This document shows positions 24,835 to 36,300 of a stretch of 64,000 nt of DNA, in pieces (position 1 is the first letter of the stretch; each line of letters opens with the position of its first letter). Source of the stretch: Panaeolus papilionaceus (lineage: Eukaryota > Basidiomycota > Agaricomycetes > Agaricales); NCBI GenBank assembly GCA_015501605.1, contig JADNRZ010000010.1:1178001-1242000 (forward strand), given 5' to 3'. The notes under the pieces were generated by a model, which was not told the DNA's origin, did not search any database, and worked only from the letters and a program-made list of their open reading frames with translations. The position numbers and the translations under genes were made by a program.

Positions 24835-26026
24835 GTCAAAGTTTTTCTTCTTCGTCATCTTCTGTTTTTACCCTTCGTTCACACTCATTTAGATATGTAT
24901 AAGCTCGTGTATTTTTGTACTCTTACTATTAGTTCTGTTTCATCATAAATTTTGTACATTTAATAGAATTATAGGGTGGTGAGTGATCGACCATCCCATT
25001 AACATCTATGCTTTGTGCATTGAAAGATTGAACGCGTCAATTGAAGGCTCGACATGTGTGGCTCGTGTCAATATACTACATAGAATGCTGTGAGAAACGC
25101 CGTCAAGACAAACGGGAAGTTATATAGAGTTCTCTGAAAATTTCCTGCATACATACTATGACTATAAACATCCCGATGTTCAGTCGAGTCTATGCCATTT
25201 TATGTGTTTCGAGGCCAATCAAAGGCCGATTGGAAGCAAGCTCACGCAGGCGGATCGGATATGGCCGACTGAGTTTAAAATTATTTAATTACAGTTGCGT
25301 TGTGTAACTTGTGTTGGGTCTTTTTGGCGGTTTCTTTGCTTCTCCATTCACTGACCTTGGATATTCGATGTCTTGAAAAGAGAAATCTCTCGATCTTTAG
25401 ACAGAAACGCTTCGCAATACAACCTTTGCAAGTTTTGGAAATAACCCGATATGCATTGCAACACTTGACGTAACCTCGTATTTTCTCGAGTCTTGACTGG
25501 CAAACCCCGCGTCCAGTGAACATGCAAAGAAGTCTTTGGTAACTGGCCCATAAGTATAGGTAACTATTCTATAAGTAACGGTGAGCGTTAAGCGCCAAAA
25601 CTTACACCTTTGATTCTGAGCTTATATGTGTAATAAACCTTAGCCTTGACTCGAGCGATCAACACTCAAATCAGAAGTAATAATCGAGACCTGCTGACAT
25701 TGGAACACTGTTTTCGATGACCATAACCTTCGGCATGGCAGCAGACCTCATGCCGGTTTGCGTTATCTCTCGTCTTCATGTAATATTCAACACATAGCAT
25801 CAAATCGAAGTTGGATGAGTAATTGAACGGACACTGTGAGAGCCCCTATCGCGTCAATGGACAACCACCTGACCCGAGCTGTAATGCAATGTTGAGATGT
25901 ATGTCGAACAGATGTTCGATAAGCTTCTTTGCTCAGGCTGATTACTCATTCGCAGCAGGCAGATATATATACAACAAAAAGGTTCAGGGTTGTACACACA
26001 TTTTATTGACCTTATCTCATATATCC
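24835..26026. other. Intergenic, no gene seen
   Basis: About 1.2 kb, AT-rich, holding the 3' end of the membrane-protein gene and the upstream region of serine hydrolase 1. Minus-strand open frames at 25281-25551 overlap in different frames and have no recognisable content. Confidence 0.5.
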
Positions 26027-27710
26027 ATGCCTGTTTCTTTATCACCGGAAGGCCGCCGTGCTCTTGACGAGCTCTCTGCAAGTCCAAATTTTCTTTCTAT
26101 GCCCCCCTAAATCGTCTAATATATATCATTAGCGTCAAACGGCAGAGCGCAACGTTATCCCAGGATTTGTATATGCTGCATCCTCCGTTGATGGAGAGAT
26201 CTATCTCACCAGTGGGGGCACCAAACTTGTCGATGACCCAACGAGCGCCCCAGTAGACCCGGATACTGTGTTCTGGATTTGCAGCATGACAAAAATGCTT
26301 GGGCACGTGAGTACAGACTTTACAGTCGGAAGGGCAGTCTTGACGAAGCCTGGAAACTGCAGCTCGCAGCTTTACAACTTATCGAACGCGGTCAACTCAG
26401 CCAGGACACCCCAGTGTCTGACTATTTCGAAGAGTTCAAGAACCCCATCGTCGTGGGTAATCTTGAAAACCCATCGCCGAATCCCCAACCAGCAAAGACC
26501 GTCCTTCGAGTGAAGCATTTACTCAACTTCACCAGCGGACTCGTTTACTACCCGATATCAGAGTTGATGTCTGAGCTCCCTGAAACGTACACACATTCTT
26601 ACCATGAAGACGAGGATCCATATGCTGCGTTTTTCAAATTAGTGAAAGTAGGTTCCCGTATTTGTCATGCCTCGGTTCATACTTAATAAACTGACATATT
26701 TCATTCACACAGGGGCCTCATCCGGCTCTTCCTTTAGAATTCGAGCCGGGTACCAACTGTAAGTAATCCTTGACATGTATTAATATGCTGTAGCATCGCG
26801 GATATTGACAACCTTCGATCAGTTGGTTATGGATACAGCTCAGACGTGCTTGGATTTATTGTGGAGAAAATCAGTGGCAAGACTTTGGAAGAGTACTTGT
26901 AAGTGGTGCATATTTTCGGTCGATGAGAGTGCTCAACTTGACACCATGAAAAACCTATAGCCAAGAGAACATCTTCAAGCCCCTCGGATTGAAGATGTCA
27001 TTCTATCTCACGCCTGAATTGCAACAACATCTCTTGCCACTCGTGCATCGCACAGGAGATGGGAAGCTAGAAGCTTGGGCAAATCAAGCGAAAGTAATTG
27101 AGCGCGAAGTAGCCAAGGGTGAGCATGCCATTCTTATGCCTTCCAAGCTGCTTAGTGCTTACATTTAATCCAAAAACAGTCAAAATTCATTTCGCGGGTG
27201 TTGGTGTCTACGCTTCTCTTCGAGATTATCTGGCCGTCCTGCGCCATATACTGCAAATTCATGGTAGGTTCATACCTTTTTCTTAACCCATTCATAAGTT
27301 ATTTATATATTCCCCATAAAGCTGGTACAGCCCAAAGTCCAATCGCTAAACGAGAAACCATACTATCCATGTTCGAACCGACGCTGAATGAAAAGAGCGC
27401 AAACACACTCGAAGTCTTCATTAACCACCCCAATTGTCAATGGAGCACCGCCCTCGGCGTGGCCTCAAAGGACTGGGCTGAGGGTCGCAAAAGAGGCTCA
27501 GCATTTTGTAGGTGAACAATATATTGACGAGAAAAGGGGCTGACTGGTCTTGATATAGGGTCTGGATGGGCGAACACGCATTTCCATATGGACCCACAAA
27601 CCGGAGTTGCAGCGATTTTTGGTAGCCAACTTCATCCAGCTTTCGATGCTGAGCTCTGGCAGGTTTACACACAGTTTGAGAGAACCCTCTACGATAATCT
27701 CCAGACTTAA
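26027..27710 (+). CDS. Serine hydrolase, beta-lactamase/EstB family (copy 1)
   Basis: Member of the class C beta-lactamase-like superfamily (family VIII carboxylesterases, transesterases). It is probably an esterase or transferase rather than a true beta-lactamase; substrate unknown. Start MPVSLSPEGRRALDELS at 26027. Nucleophile motif SMTK (S-x-x-K) lies in WICSMTKMLGH (about 26271-26303). The second motif Tyr lies in YGYSSDVLGFIVEKISGKT (about 26824-26880), the EstB-like Y-S-x-x-x-D-V-L-G arrangement. Further conserved blocks are HLLNFTSGLVY, FEPGTN, FKPLGLKMSFYLTPEL, GVGVYASLRDY, HPNCQWS and SGWANTHFHMDPQTG. Stop 27708-27710; about 390 residues; no signal peptide. The first intron uses a GC donor (GCAAGT after DELS). 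It is a close paralogue of the genes at 28279, 43008 and 44989. Confidence 0.87.
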
Positions 27711-28278
27711 TGTTGCATCGAAGAACGAAACTTGGCATTGTATCTAACAGGAAAGAAATATATTACTGTTCAGATAGAGCGATCGAAGAACGTAACAAAT
27801 TAGGCACGAGAAGACATTTTAAACCATCAAAAAGCGGCCGCGTCTGTATAATAAAGGTAATGGTCCATATGATGACAACGCACAAAGTTAGAAGTTGCAG
27901 TGTCAGGACTTATGTCGAATAATTTAAGCCGCTTAAGGCAAGCCGGGAAGCCTGGAGAATTTCGAATGCCTTGGGCGGACATTTTAGCCCGGTTTCCTGT
28001 TTTTGGTGGGAATTGCGATGTTCATGCAGACGCCTAACCACTCACTACGTAAGGATTTTTGTCAGCGCAGTGGTGAGTGATTAGGAGTCTGATGTTCATG
28101 ATAAACTCACGTCAGCAGTGTCTTCAGAAGGCGTATACTCACCTGACCCAAACATCCTGAAATACAATATGCTTATTGATGTGAATGGTAATTTGGTCGA
28201 ATTCATCCAAGAGGTGTAAATATAAATACGAGGGAAGGAGAACTAGGGGCTTCTATCTGGGCTATCCTGACTGCCATC
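27711..28278. other. Intergenic between tandem hydrolase copies 1 and 2
   Basis: About 570 bp. It holds the 3' end of copy 1 and the promoter of copy 2; a TATA-like ATATAAATA lies about 55 bp before the copy 2 ATG. No other gene is supported. Confidence 0.5.
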
Positions 28279-29930
28279 ATGCCCGCTTCCTTATCGACTG
28301 AAGGTCGTCGTGCTCTCGATGATGTCTCTGTATGTTTGATTTTCTTCGAGTCTGATATTTTTATCATTCAACGATCCTTTTTCAGCGTCAAACAGCAGAG
28401 CGTAATACTATCCCAGCATTCGTATATGGTGTTTCGTCTCTCGAAGGAGAGATTTATTTTACGGCTGGAGGGAATCGAGTCGTAAATGACTCTTCAAGTG
28501 GACCTATTGACCCAGATACAGTCTTCTGGATCTGCAGCATGACGAAGATGCTGGGGCACGTAAGCGCGAAAGCATTTGATCGCATTCTGAAAATCTGCTA
28601 AGTAGTTGGTGATGCCAATAGCTCGCTGCTTTACTGCTCGTCGATCGTGGTCAACTGAACAAAGAGACCCCGGTGGCCGACTATTTCCCGGAATTCAGGA
28701 ATCCCGTCATTGTGGAGAACGTCGAAATACCAGGATCGGAACTCAGGCCTGCACAAACTGTGATTCGAGTTCAACATCTACTGAACTTTACCAGTGGTCT
28801 TGTATACCCATTGTCTAACGTGGTGACCGCAATTCCGGAACCGTATACTCACTCTTATCACAATGACGAAAACCCACACGCTACGTTCTTCAAACTTGTC
28901 AAAGTAGGTGTTCTTTTCAGTTTCATAATGGCGTAGCTGAGACGATTCACACAGGGCCCTCATTCGGCACTCCCTTTGGCATTCGAGCCGGGTACCGATT
29001 GTAAATTACAACAAAGCGATTTCTGTGGTTCATGCACTGATCTATTACAATCCTTAGTTGGGTACGGGTACAGCTCAGACGTGCTTGGCTTTATTGTGGA
29101 GAAGATTAGCGGCAAAACGTTGGAGGCGTTTTTGTAAGCATTGTATTGGCTCGATTCACGCGCTTCGCTCATTGGCGCTATCATCCTGTAGACAAGAGAA
29201 TGTCTTCCAGCCCCTTGGAATGAAAACATCATTCTACCTCACCCCTGAGCTAGAACGTCGTCTCTTGCCACTTGCACATCGCCGCGACGATGGTAACCTC
29301 GTACCCTGGGCAAATCACACGACGCTAAATGAGCGGGATCCGGTCAAGGGTAAGCGCTTACAGATCCCAAACGATTTAGCGCTCAATTGCAAATCAACCG
29401 ATCAGTGTCTAAGGCTCATTTGGCGGGGGTTGGAATTTATTCTTCCCTTCGAGATTATTTGACTCTGTTGCGTCATATAATGCAGATCCACGGTATGTCC
29501 TGATAAACGATCGCATAGCGCATCTTATATTAACTCGAATCTAAGCTGGGACGGCCAAGAACCCAATTGCTAAACGAGAAACCATATTGTCAATGTTTGA
29601 ACCTGCTTTGAACGACAAGGGGGCAACTTCTCTCGAGACCTGTATTAATCACCCCAGCTGTCAATGGAGCACCGCTCTTGGAGTCGTTACGAATGACTGG
29701 CCAGAGGGTCGCAAGAGGGGATCGGCATTCTGTAGGTTGACAATAAATATTGTAAGGATTACGCTGATTTAAGGACAGGGTCTGGATGGGCAAACACCCG
29801 GTTTCATATGGACCCACAGACAGGAATTGCGGCTGTATTTGGCACTCAGATTCACCCTGCTGGCGACGTCGAAACAGCGAAGGTATCCGCGAAGTTTGAA
29901 AGGACCCTCTATGACAACATTCAAATTTAA
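28279..29930 (+). CDS. Serine hydrolase, beta-lactamase/EstB family (copy 2)
   Basis: Tandem paralogue of copy 1 with the same exon plan and presumably related esterase-type activity; substrate unknown. Start MPASLSTEGRRALDDVS at 28279, with a standard GT donor where copy 1 has GC. Nucleophile motif SMTK in WICSMTKMLGH (about 28531-28559), then LAALLLVDRGQL, HLLNFTSGLVYP and FEPGTD. The Tyr motif is YGYSSDVLGFIVEKISGKT (about 29062-29120), followed by FQPLGMKTSFYLTPELERR, GVGIYSSLRDY, HPSCQWS and SGWANTRFHMDPQTG. It ends YDNIQI with stop 29928-29930. All exons join in frame by GT-AG introns; no lesion was seen. Similarity to copy 1 runs over the full length, pointing to tandem duplication. 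Confidence 0.87.
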
Positions 29931-30205
29931 CCCTGGACTCTGGAGAAGTACATGCAGAAAGTATATGTGCATAGGTGATAAGCTTGAGATGTCGTAGCAA
30001 CAAAGAAGTGAAGTAACCAGACTATGTATTATCAATGAATATTTGGAGATAAACAGGCTTGAGGGCTGAGTAAATTCGTACAAATCACAGGCATGACAGG
30101 AGGAGGCACATGTGTGAAGCTTGGTGCATCACTGAACACGATATCCGATTGATCCGTATATAGTGTGATGACACATGAGCAGGCAAGTTGAGAAGTACGA
30201 TCGCT

Positions 30206-30774
30206 TCAAAATCCTGTGTTCGGGGTAGAGGAGGAGACGGCAGAGGTTGCGACGTTAGCAAGTCTCTGAACACGCTCGTTGACGTTGTGTCTATGCCCAC
30301 GATTTCTGAGGTGAACCTCGAAGTTGGATAGCGTTTCTCCTGGTCCAGGGGTATAAAGCTATGCCGTATGTGAGCGCTGGACTCATTTTGCATGGTATAA
30401 GTGCCAGTGAACAGCTATCAAATACCTTTCCTGGACAATCTAAGCATTTAAGACGCCACTCAAGTGTGGTCGAGGTTTGGACGTTGCGAAGGACGACTTC
30501 CAGCCGGTCATCCCGATATCTCGACGTTAAGGTGGACAACGCGATTGCCATCCATGAAGGTGGCTTAAGGTAATGTTATGGGGTCAACTCTTCACAAAAT
30601 ACAAGAGAAGATTGAGATGCATACGTAGGGCCCTTGAAAACTTCCCGTCGTTGTGGAACCAGACGAAGAGTTGGTATGAGTCTCAGGTTCGTGCTGGGAT
30701 GGCTGATCATGATCTGAAAGCACAAGTTTTTCCAAATCGCTAGAGATATTGGCATCGGGACCATCGATATTCAT
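30206..30774 (-). CDS. Small protein with one SNF5-type C-terminal Cys/His module
   Basis: Three exons: a novel N-terminus MNIDGPDANISSDLEK (start 30774), then PPSWMAIALSTLTSRYRDD and WRLKCLDCPGK, then LYTPGPGETLSNFEVHLRNR followed by GHRHNV, with stop 30208-30206. Length is about 140 residues. The second and third exons match the last two exons of the SNF5 gene (33309-40029), including intron position. The module has C-x2-C followed by two His (EVHL and NRGHR) and looks like a C2H2-related zinc module; zinc binding is inferred. The first exon is unrelated to SNF5. I infer a stand-alone gene born from duplication of the SNF5 3' end. Possible roles are competition with SNF5 for a partner or no role at all. 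Confidence 0.7.
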
Positions 30775-31281
30775 TGCAATCGCTAAATGACACGAACTTG
30801 CAACGTGGGATTCGAAGAGTGGTATTTTGTGTAGATTTCCTATATGAGCATCTCTGGACGCTGGAATAATTGAGAATCAAGGTCAGGCAGTCGGTACTTA
30901 TCCTGGACCGCGATCCCCGAATGGGCGTCTTTCTCTCAGCTCCGAAGCCCTGACGTCCAGTGCAGTATACTTGACACTAGACATATGTATAATTCGACAA
31001 GTTCTATCACACATTTTGTTAAAACGTAAAGGTTACTGCTTCTGCGGAAACCAGGTGCTTGACTAGCTATGTTTATATACGAAGATTTTTGTTATTACAT
31101 ACCAACTCTGAATCGGACTCGGAAGTGCTTCGAGTCCTTTCCAGCTGTAAAACCGCTCATTTCAAGTCACGACTCACTAGTCCCTTGTCAGATTTATTTA
31201 TCCTCTGGACATGTTATGGGGCCGCCCTGAGAGGCATCGAACAAGTCTAAGGTTCCCTCTACGTATGCGACTTCAGAAGCT
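30775..31281. other. Intergenic between two SNF5-derived genes
   Basis: About 500 bp between the two SNF5-module genes, both on the minus strand. It should hold the promoter of the one-module gene and the 3' UTR of the two-module gene. No further module copy or gene was seen. Confidence 0.5.
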
Positions 31282-32391
31282 TCAAGCTTCAAGAGCCATC
31301 TCATTGCTCTGTTGGAGATACGGAGGCGAAAGTCCTGCCTGAGGTTTAGCGGCATCATCGACGCGGGCATCAACACATTGCCTATGCGAGCGATTTTTGA
31401 GATGAACCTCGAAGTTGGATAGAGTTTCGCCTGGTCCAGGTTTATACACCTAGATGAATGTGAGTATAAAGGCTAAGAGTTGGTATGATGAGTCGTTACC
31501 TTTCCAGGACAATCCGAGCATTTAAGGCGCCATTCAGGAGGGGAGATTGGCTGTATTCTGCGAAGAATGACTTCAAATTTGTCGTCGGGGTATTTTGCCA
31601 TCATGGCAGTGATGGCACTTGATAACCAGGGAAGTGGCTAATGATGAAGAAATAACCTCAGCTCGACTCAAACCTCCTAGGAAGATGGTACACACCCTAT
31701 TAGGACTACCAACAGGTGCAGAGGAAGACGTAGAGGCAGAAGCATGCGAGGGAGCAGAGATAGAGGCCGCTGAAGCAGGCGGAGGAACTGATTCGGAAGT
31801 GTGAGAGACTTCAGAGGTTGAATTTAAAGAAGACGCGATTGTGTCCTGTTGGACTTGAATTGTATCAGGAGCGCTATCGGACTCGGAGTCGCTTGAAGGT
31901 ATCCACATTGTGTGTGCAATAGAGGTCTGAGTCGGAGCTGGTCTTGTGCCAGTGTTTGCAGTGCCATGACCAACGCGCGCGTCAACACTCTGTCTATGGA
32001 CGCGATTTTTGAGGTGAACTTCAAAGTTCGATAGAGTTTTACCTGGCCCAGGTTTATACAACTAGAGTAGATGTGAGCATTGAGACCACAATTAGATAGA
32101 AAATGGCCACCTTTCCAGGACAATCCGAACATCTAAGACGCCATTCGGGAGGGGATGATCGTTTAATTGTGCGAAGAATGACCTCAAATCTGTCGTATGG
32201 GTATTTTACCCTGTAGGTTTCCATAGCATTTGCCAACCATGAAGGCTGGTTCAAAGAAGTTTATCATCAATTCGAATCAAAACCGCAACGAAACAAGTCA
32301 GAATACATACGGTGTGTGTCCTTTTGACAATTGGAGGCGGTACAGATAGTTGCGGATCGTTGATATCCATCTGAGTCGCCAGATTATTCAT
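31282..32391 (-). CDS. Two-module protein derived from the SNF5 3' end
   Basis: Start MNNLATQMDINDPQLSVPPP at 32391. After an intron comes PSWLANAMETYRVKYPYD with WRLRCSDCPGK (module 1, first half), then LYKPGPGKTLSNFEVHLKNR and VHRQSV (second half). A Ser/Ala/Pro linker contains HTSESVPPPASAASISAP and ends GSPNR. A second complete module follows: LPWLSSAITAMMAKYPDDKF, WRLKCSDCPGK, VYKPGPGETLSNFEVHLKNR and SHRQCV. Stop 31284-31282. The linker closely matches the end of the SNF5 penultimate coding segment (HTSESAPPPASTASVSAP, GSPNR), so the copied unit included it. Module 2 is nearly identical to the SNF5 copy, implying a recent event. All five exons join in frame. Function unknown; the C-x2-C plus two His suggests a zinc module. 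Confidence 0.72.
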
Positions 32392-33308
32392 GAGGATCTG
32401 CGGTTCTTAATGATCGGCGTTTCGTAGCAGAAGCTTCGATGTAGCAGGAGAATTCTCTAAATGCCGGTTCGACTCTGGTGTGCAGTAAGAAGAGAAGTGT
32501 GGGGAAAGTTTCGTCCTGTTCGGCCTGTTTTTTATATGGATAAATGTGTTTGTCGCGCTTTGCCAAGAGATGCGTAAACACAACGTTAATACCTGGCCCT
32601 ACACAAAGCGCCTGGGGGCCCAGTGTGGTGGACTCAAGCCTAAGTAGCGAAGCAAGACGTGGTTAGGCGTAGTTCCCACCAATGTCATTACTGGGCGTCT
32701 CTCAAGCCTAAAACGTTTGCAATTGCTTTGCTTTTATGGTGGCCACTACCTTTATCGTAGAATCACTTCAGAGTCAAGCAGCGAATGCTGGTGAGCAGGC
32801 TTATCTGTCGGCTTTGATCGCCGTCATACCTAGTTGACAAACAGGTTCAACCAAGTAATGCTGCGCACTGTCAACACAACACCAGCACACCATTGCGACG
32901 TACCTTTGTGTGTTGGCACTCAACTTTCGATAAGGATGTACCAGACTCGAGTAGATCAGAAAGAAATGATGATATTGGGTATACCAAAATATTGAGTAAA
33001 AATGACAGATAGAAACAAAAACAAGAAAAGAAAAGGAAAAGAGGAAAGAGGAAAGAGAAAACTGAAAAGAGAGTGACCATACTATGTATTATCCATGTAC
33101 TTTCGGAGTCATAGATCGAGGGTGTATAACAATACAGAGAGCTTTAACATGTTAGGAAAACATCAGCAGAACACAACGAGAGGGAAACAAATACGAAAGA
33201 AGAGAAAGAAATGGTGTCGAAGTGGGTTCGTAAGTAGGATTATAACAGCAGCATGGTAGAGACAACATGAGCAGGGGGGTTGAGAAGTCTAATTGTCCGT
33301 AGATATTT
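32392..33308. other. Intergenic downstream of SNF5
   Basis: About 900 bp between the SNF5 stop and the two-module gene's start, containing the SNF5 3' UTR and that gene's promoter. A-rich on the + strand around 32990-33070. No additional module copy or other gene is visible. Confidence 0.5.
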
Positions 33309-36300
33309 TCAAGAAGCGGGTTCTGTGCTGGGAGCAGAGGCCGAGGCAGGGGGGGCCGCCAGGTCAGGAAGACCATGAACCCGTGAGTTGACACTCTGTC
33401 TGTGTGCACGATTTTTGAGGTGAACTTCGAAGTTGGATAGAGTTTCGCCTGGTCCAGGTTTATACACCTAGAGTAGATGTGAGTATTAAGACCAAGGATT
33501 GGCTGTGGTGGGTATTTACCTTTCCAGGACAATCTGAGCATTTAAGGCGCCATTCAGGAGGGGAAGAGGGCTGTATTCTGCGCAGAATAACTTCAAATTT
33601 GTCGTTGGGGTATTTTGCCATCATGGCAGCCATAGCACTTGATAACCAGGGAGGTGGCTAAAATGAAGAAGCAATGTCAACTCAGAATAAAACCTCAAGA
33701 ATAATGGTTTACATACCCTATTAGGACTACCAGCAGATGCAGAGGGAGGGGCAGAAGCAGAAGCTTGTGCGGGAGCAGAGACAGAAGCTGTTGAAGCAGG
33801 TGGAGGAGCAGACTCCGAAGTATGAGCAACTTCAGGAGCCACTTTTGAGGAAGAGACAGGTGGATCGTGATGAGATTGAGCTTTAGTAGGCGTGCTAACT
33901 GACGCAGAATTTTTGGAATGAGACCCGTTCAATTTAACTTTCTGAGCCAGGGGTGCTTCTGAAGCACTTGAAGATGTTGAGACTGGAGACATGCCACGGT
34001 CATCACCACCAGCTGGAGTTGGTGATTTACGAGAAGACTCCATGTCACCCCCGTTTGACCGAACAGGAGTTTGAGGTTCGGATTCAGCAGCAGGTGTTGA
34101 AATGGCCGTGCTCTGTGCTCGAAGAGCAGCCGCCGCCATTTTCTTCTTGGACAAGGGAGTCTTGGCGTCAATTTCCTTCTGCTTGAGTCCAGAGTGGAAG
34201 TCAGGGTCGGGGTTATATTCAACAGGTCTTGGCCGTCGGTGCCTGTGCCAGAATTTACCTAAACGCCCAGTGATCAACACAAATTCCAATGCATCCAAGA
34301 CGAAAAGGGACATACCACAAGTTCCACACTGCGACTTGTCGCCCAAAGGTCCTTTTCTCCTTCCAATAGCGATATTCTCGGGGCATCCACAGTTGGAACA
34401 ATGCCAAATACCCTTGATGTAATTGGGATGTTGTCCATCCACAAACTCCTTTTCTTTGGCTTCTCTCTCGAGTTCCTTTGCCCGTTTCGCTGTCATAACC
34501 TTCAATGCACGTTGGTCTTGCAAGCTCGTGTTGATAGGTGACGACGACATGGGTGCTTCGCTGTCCGCAGGCACAGTAGGCATCTTGGACACATCTGCAG
34601 CTGTCGACTCAGTAGGAGCCCTAACCTGTGCCCTGGGACGCAACACTGATGGAGGGAACGATGGAGCTTTGAATAATCCCTTGGGTTTCTTCTCCTTCGC
34701 AGGCGTAGCAGTGGGTTGTGGCTGAATAGCCTGACTGGGCAGCGTCTGCGGCACGAATGCACGTTCTCCATTCTCAGAAGCGACCATGTTGGCAATGGTG
34801 AGCGAAGCGGCAGCGGCAGCAGCACGCCGTGAAACAGGAGCATTGGCAGCAGCAGCCAAGGCAAGCGTCGCAGCATCAAGTTCAGGGAAGCCAATAGCAG
34901 GTGTCCTATACGTCCTGATGGGCTCGCGATCGGGAAGAGCGATACCTCTTCTTCCACGAGTATTGCGCTTGCGGCGCTTGATGAGATCCTTGTCGCGCTC
35001 CTTTTCGGTCCTTTCGAGTTCGGCATCGCTGGGTTGATAGAGAACAGGCGTGAAAGACTCGACTTCTTGAATAGGACGAGCACCTGAGACGAGGCTTGGC
35101 AGGAAGGACTGTTTGAGTTCCTCATCCTGGATAGCTGATCCATCTGAGGGATGGCCAACGAGGAAGAGTGACTTTTGATAGGCTTGAACTTGTTCTCGTA
35201 TCGAATGAGCAATAGCAGTCCTGTAAGAATGCAGGGGCCATGAGTGTCATATTTCTACAAATCTCGGAGGTAGACTCACTTGAACTCTCCACTGAGGCCC
35301 AATTCCTGTGCATACACCTCCGCAAAGCCTTCAGGCGAGGCATACGGGTTATCCAAATCCCACTCAAACTGATCATCAAGCTTGATAGCGGCAACAATGA
35401 TGTCCAACTATAAATGAAAAACGACCCATTAGCATCACACTCCATCCAACCAAAATAAATAAATCCACAAACCTTGATCAAAATCCTCATATCCTCATGC
35501 ATCGTCTCCTCATCAAGCTTAAACTCCTCGAGTCCCATAGGTTTCATCTCCAGTCCCACATCATCCCCAACCTTCCTCTCCTCATCCTCATCATCCACAT
35601 CAAACGACACAACCCTCTCATTCTCCTTATCATCATCCCCCTCATCTTCATTATCTCCCAACATACTAACATCCCCATCCTCATCTTCAACCTTCACATT
35701 CGTCTTCTTTTTCCTGCGCTTCAACCCTCCACCCAGGCGTCTCTTCGCAGGCGTCTTCTTCCATGACGGCGCTTCACTGTCTGCACCATCGTCGTCCTTT
35801 CCGTTGATGCTGACCTCGTTGAATTCCCTCGCTGCACGGGCGCCCTCAGCTTTAACCGACTTCCTCCACGTCTCCCACCACCTGGCTTCTTCCTCATCCA
35901 GCTTGCCACAAATGACACCACCAGATGCTTCGAGGTCGTGGTCCACGTCATACAGCCCAGAGTGAGATTTATAGTCGCTAAGCTGTTCTTGAATCGACTT
36001 GACGATGATGTTATGATACGACGGAGCGAGACCGTAATCATCCACGATACTCTGAGCGAAAATCTCAGGCGTAACGACAGGATCTGCAAACGCATCACAC
36101 ATCAGCAACTATGCCCCCACAACATAAAAGTAAAAAAAAGGCCACCCACCACTCAAATTCCAAACAAACGTATCCCTCATCTTATGATGCTCAACATCAA
36201 ACTCAATCCTAACCGGCACAAGCTGTTCAACCCTCTCCGCATCCTCCCGGCCAATCGCCCTCGGCAACTTCAGGCCCTCCCTCCCTTTCCTCCTCTTCCT

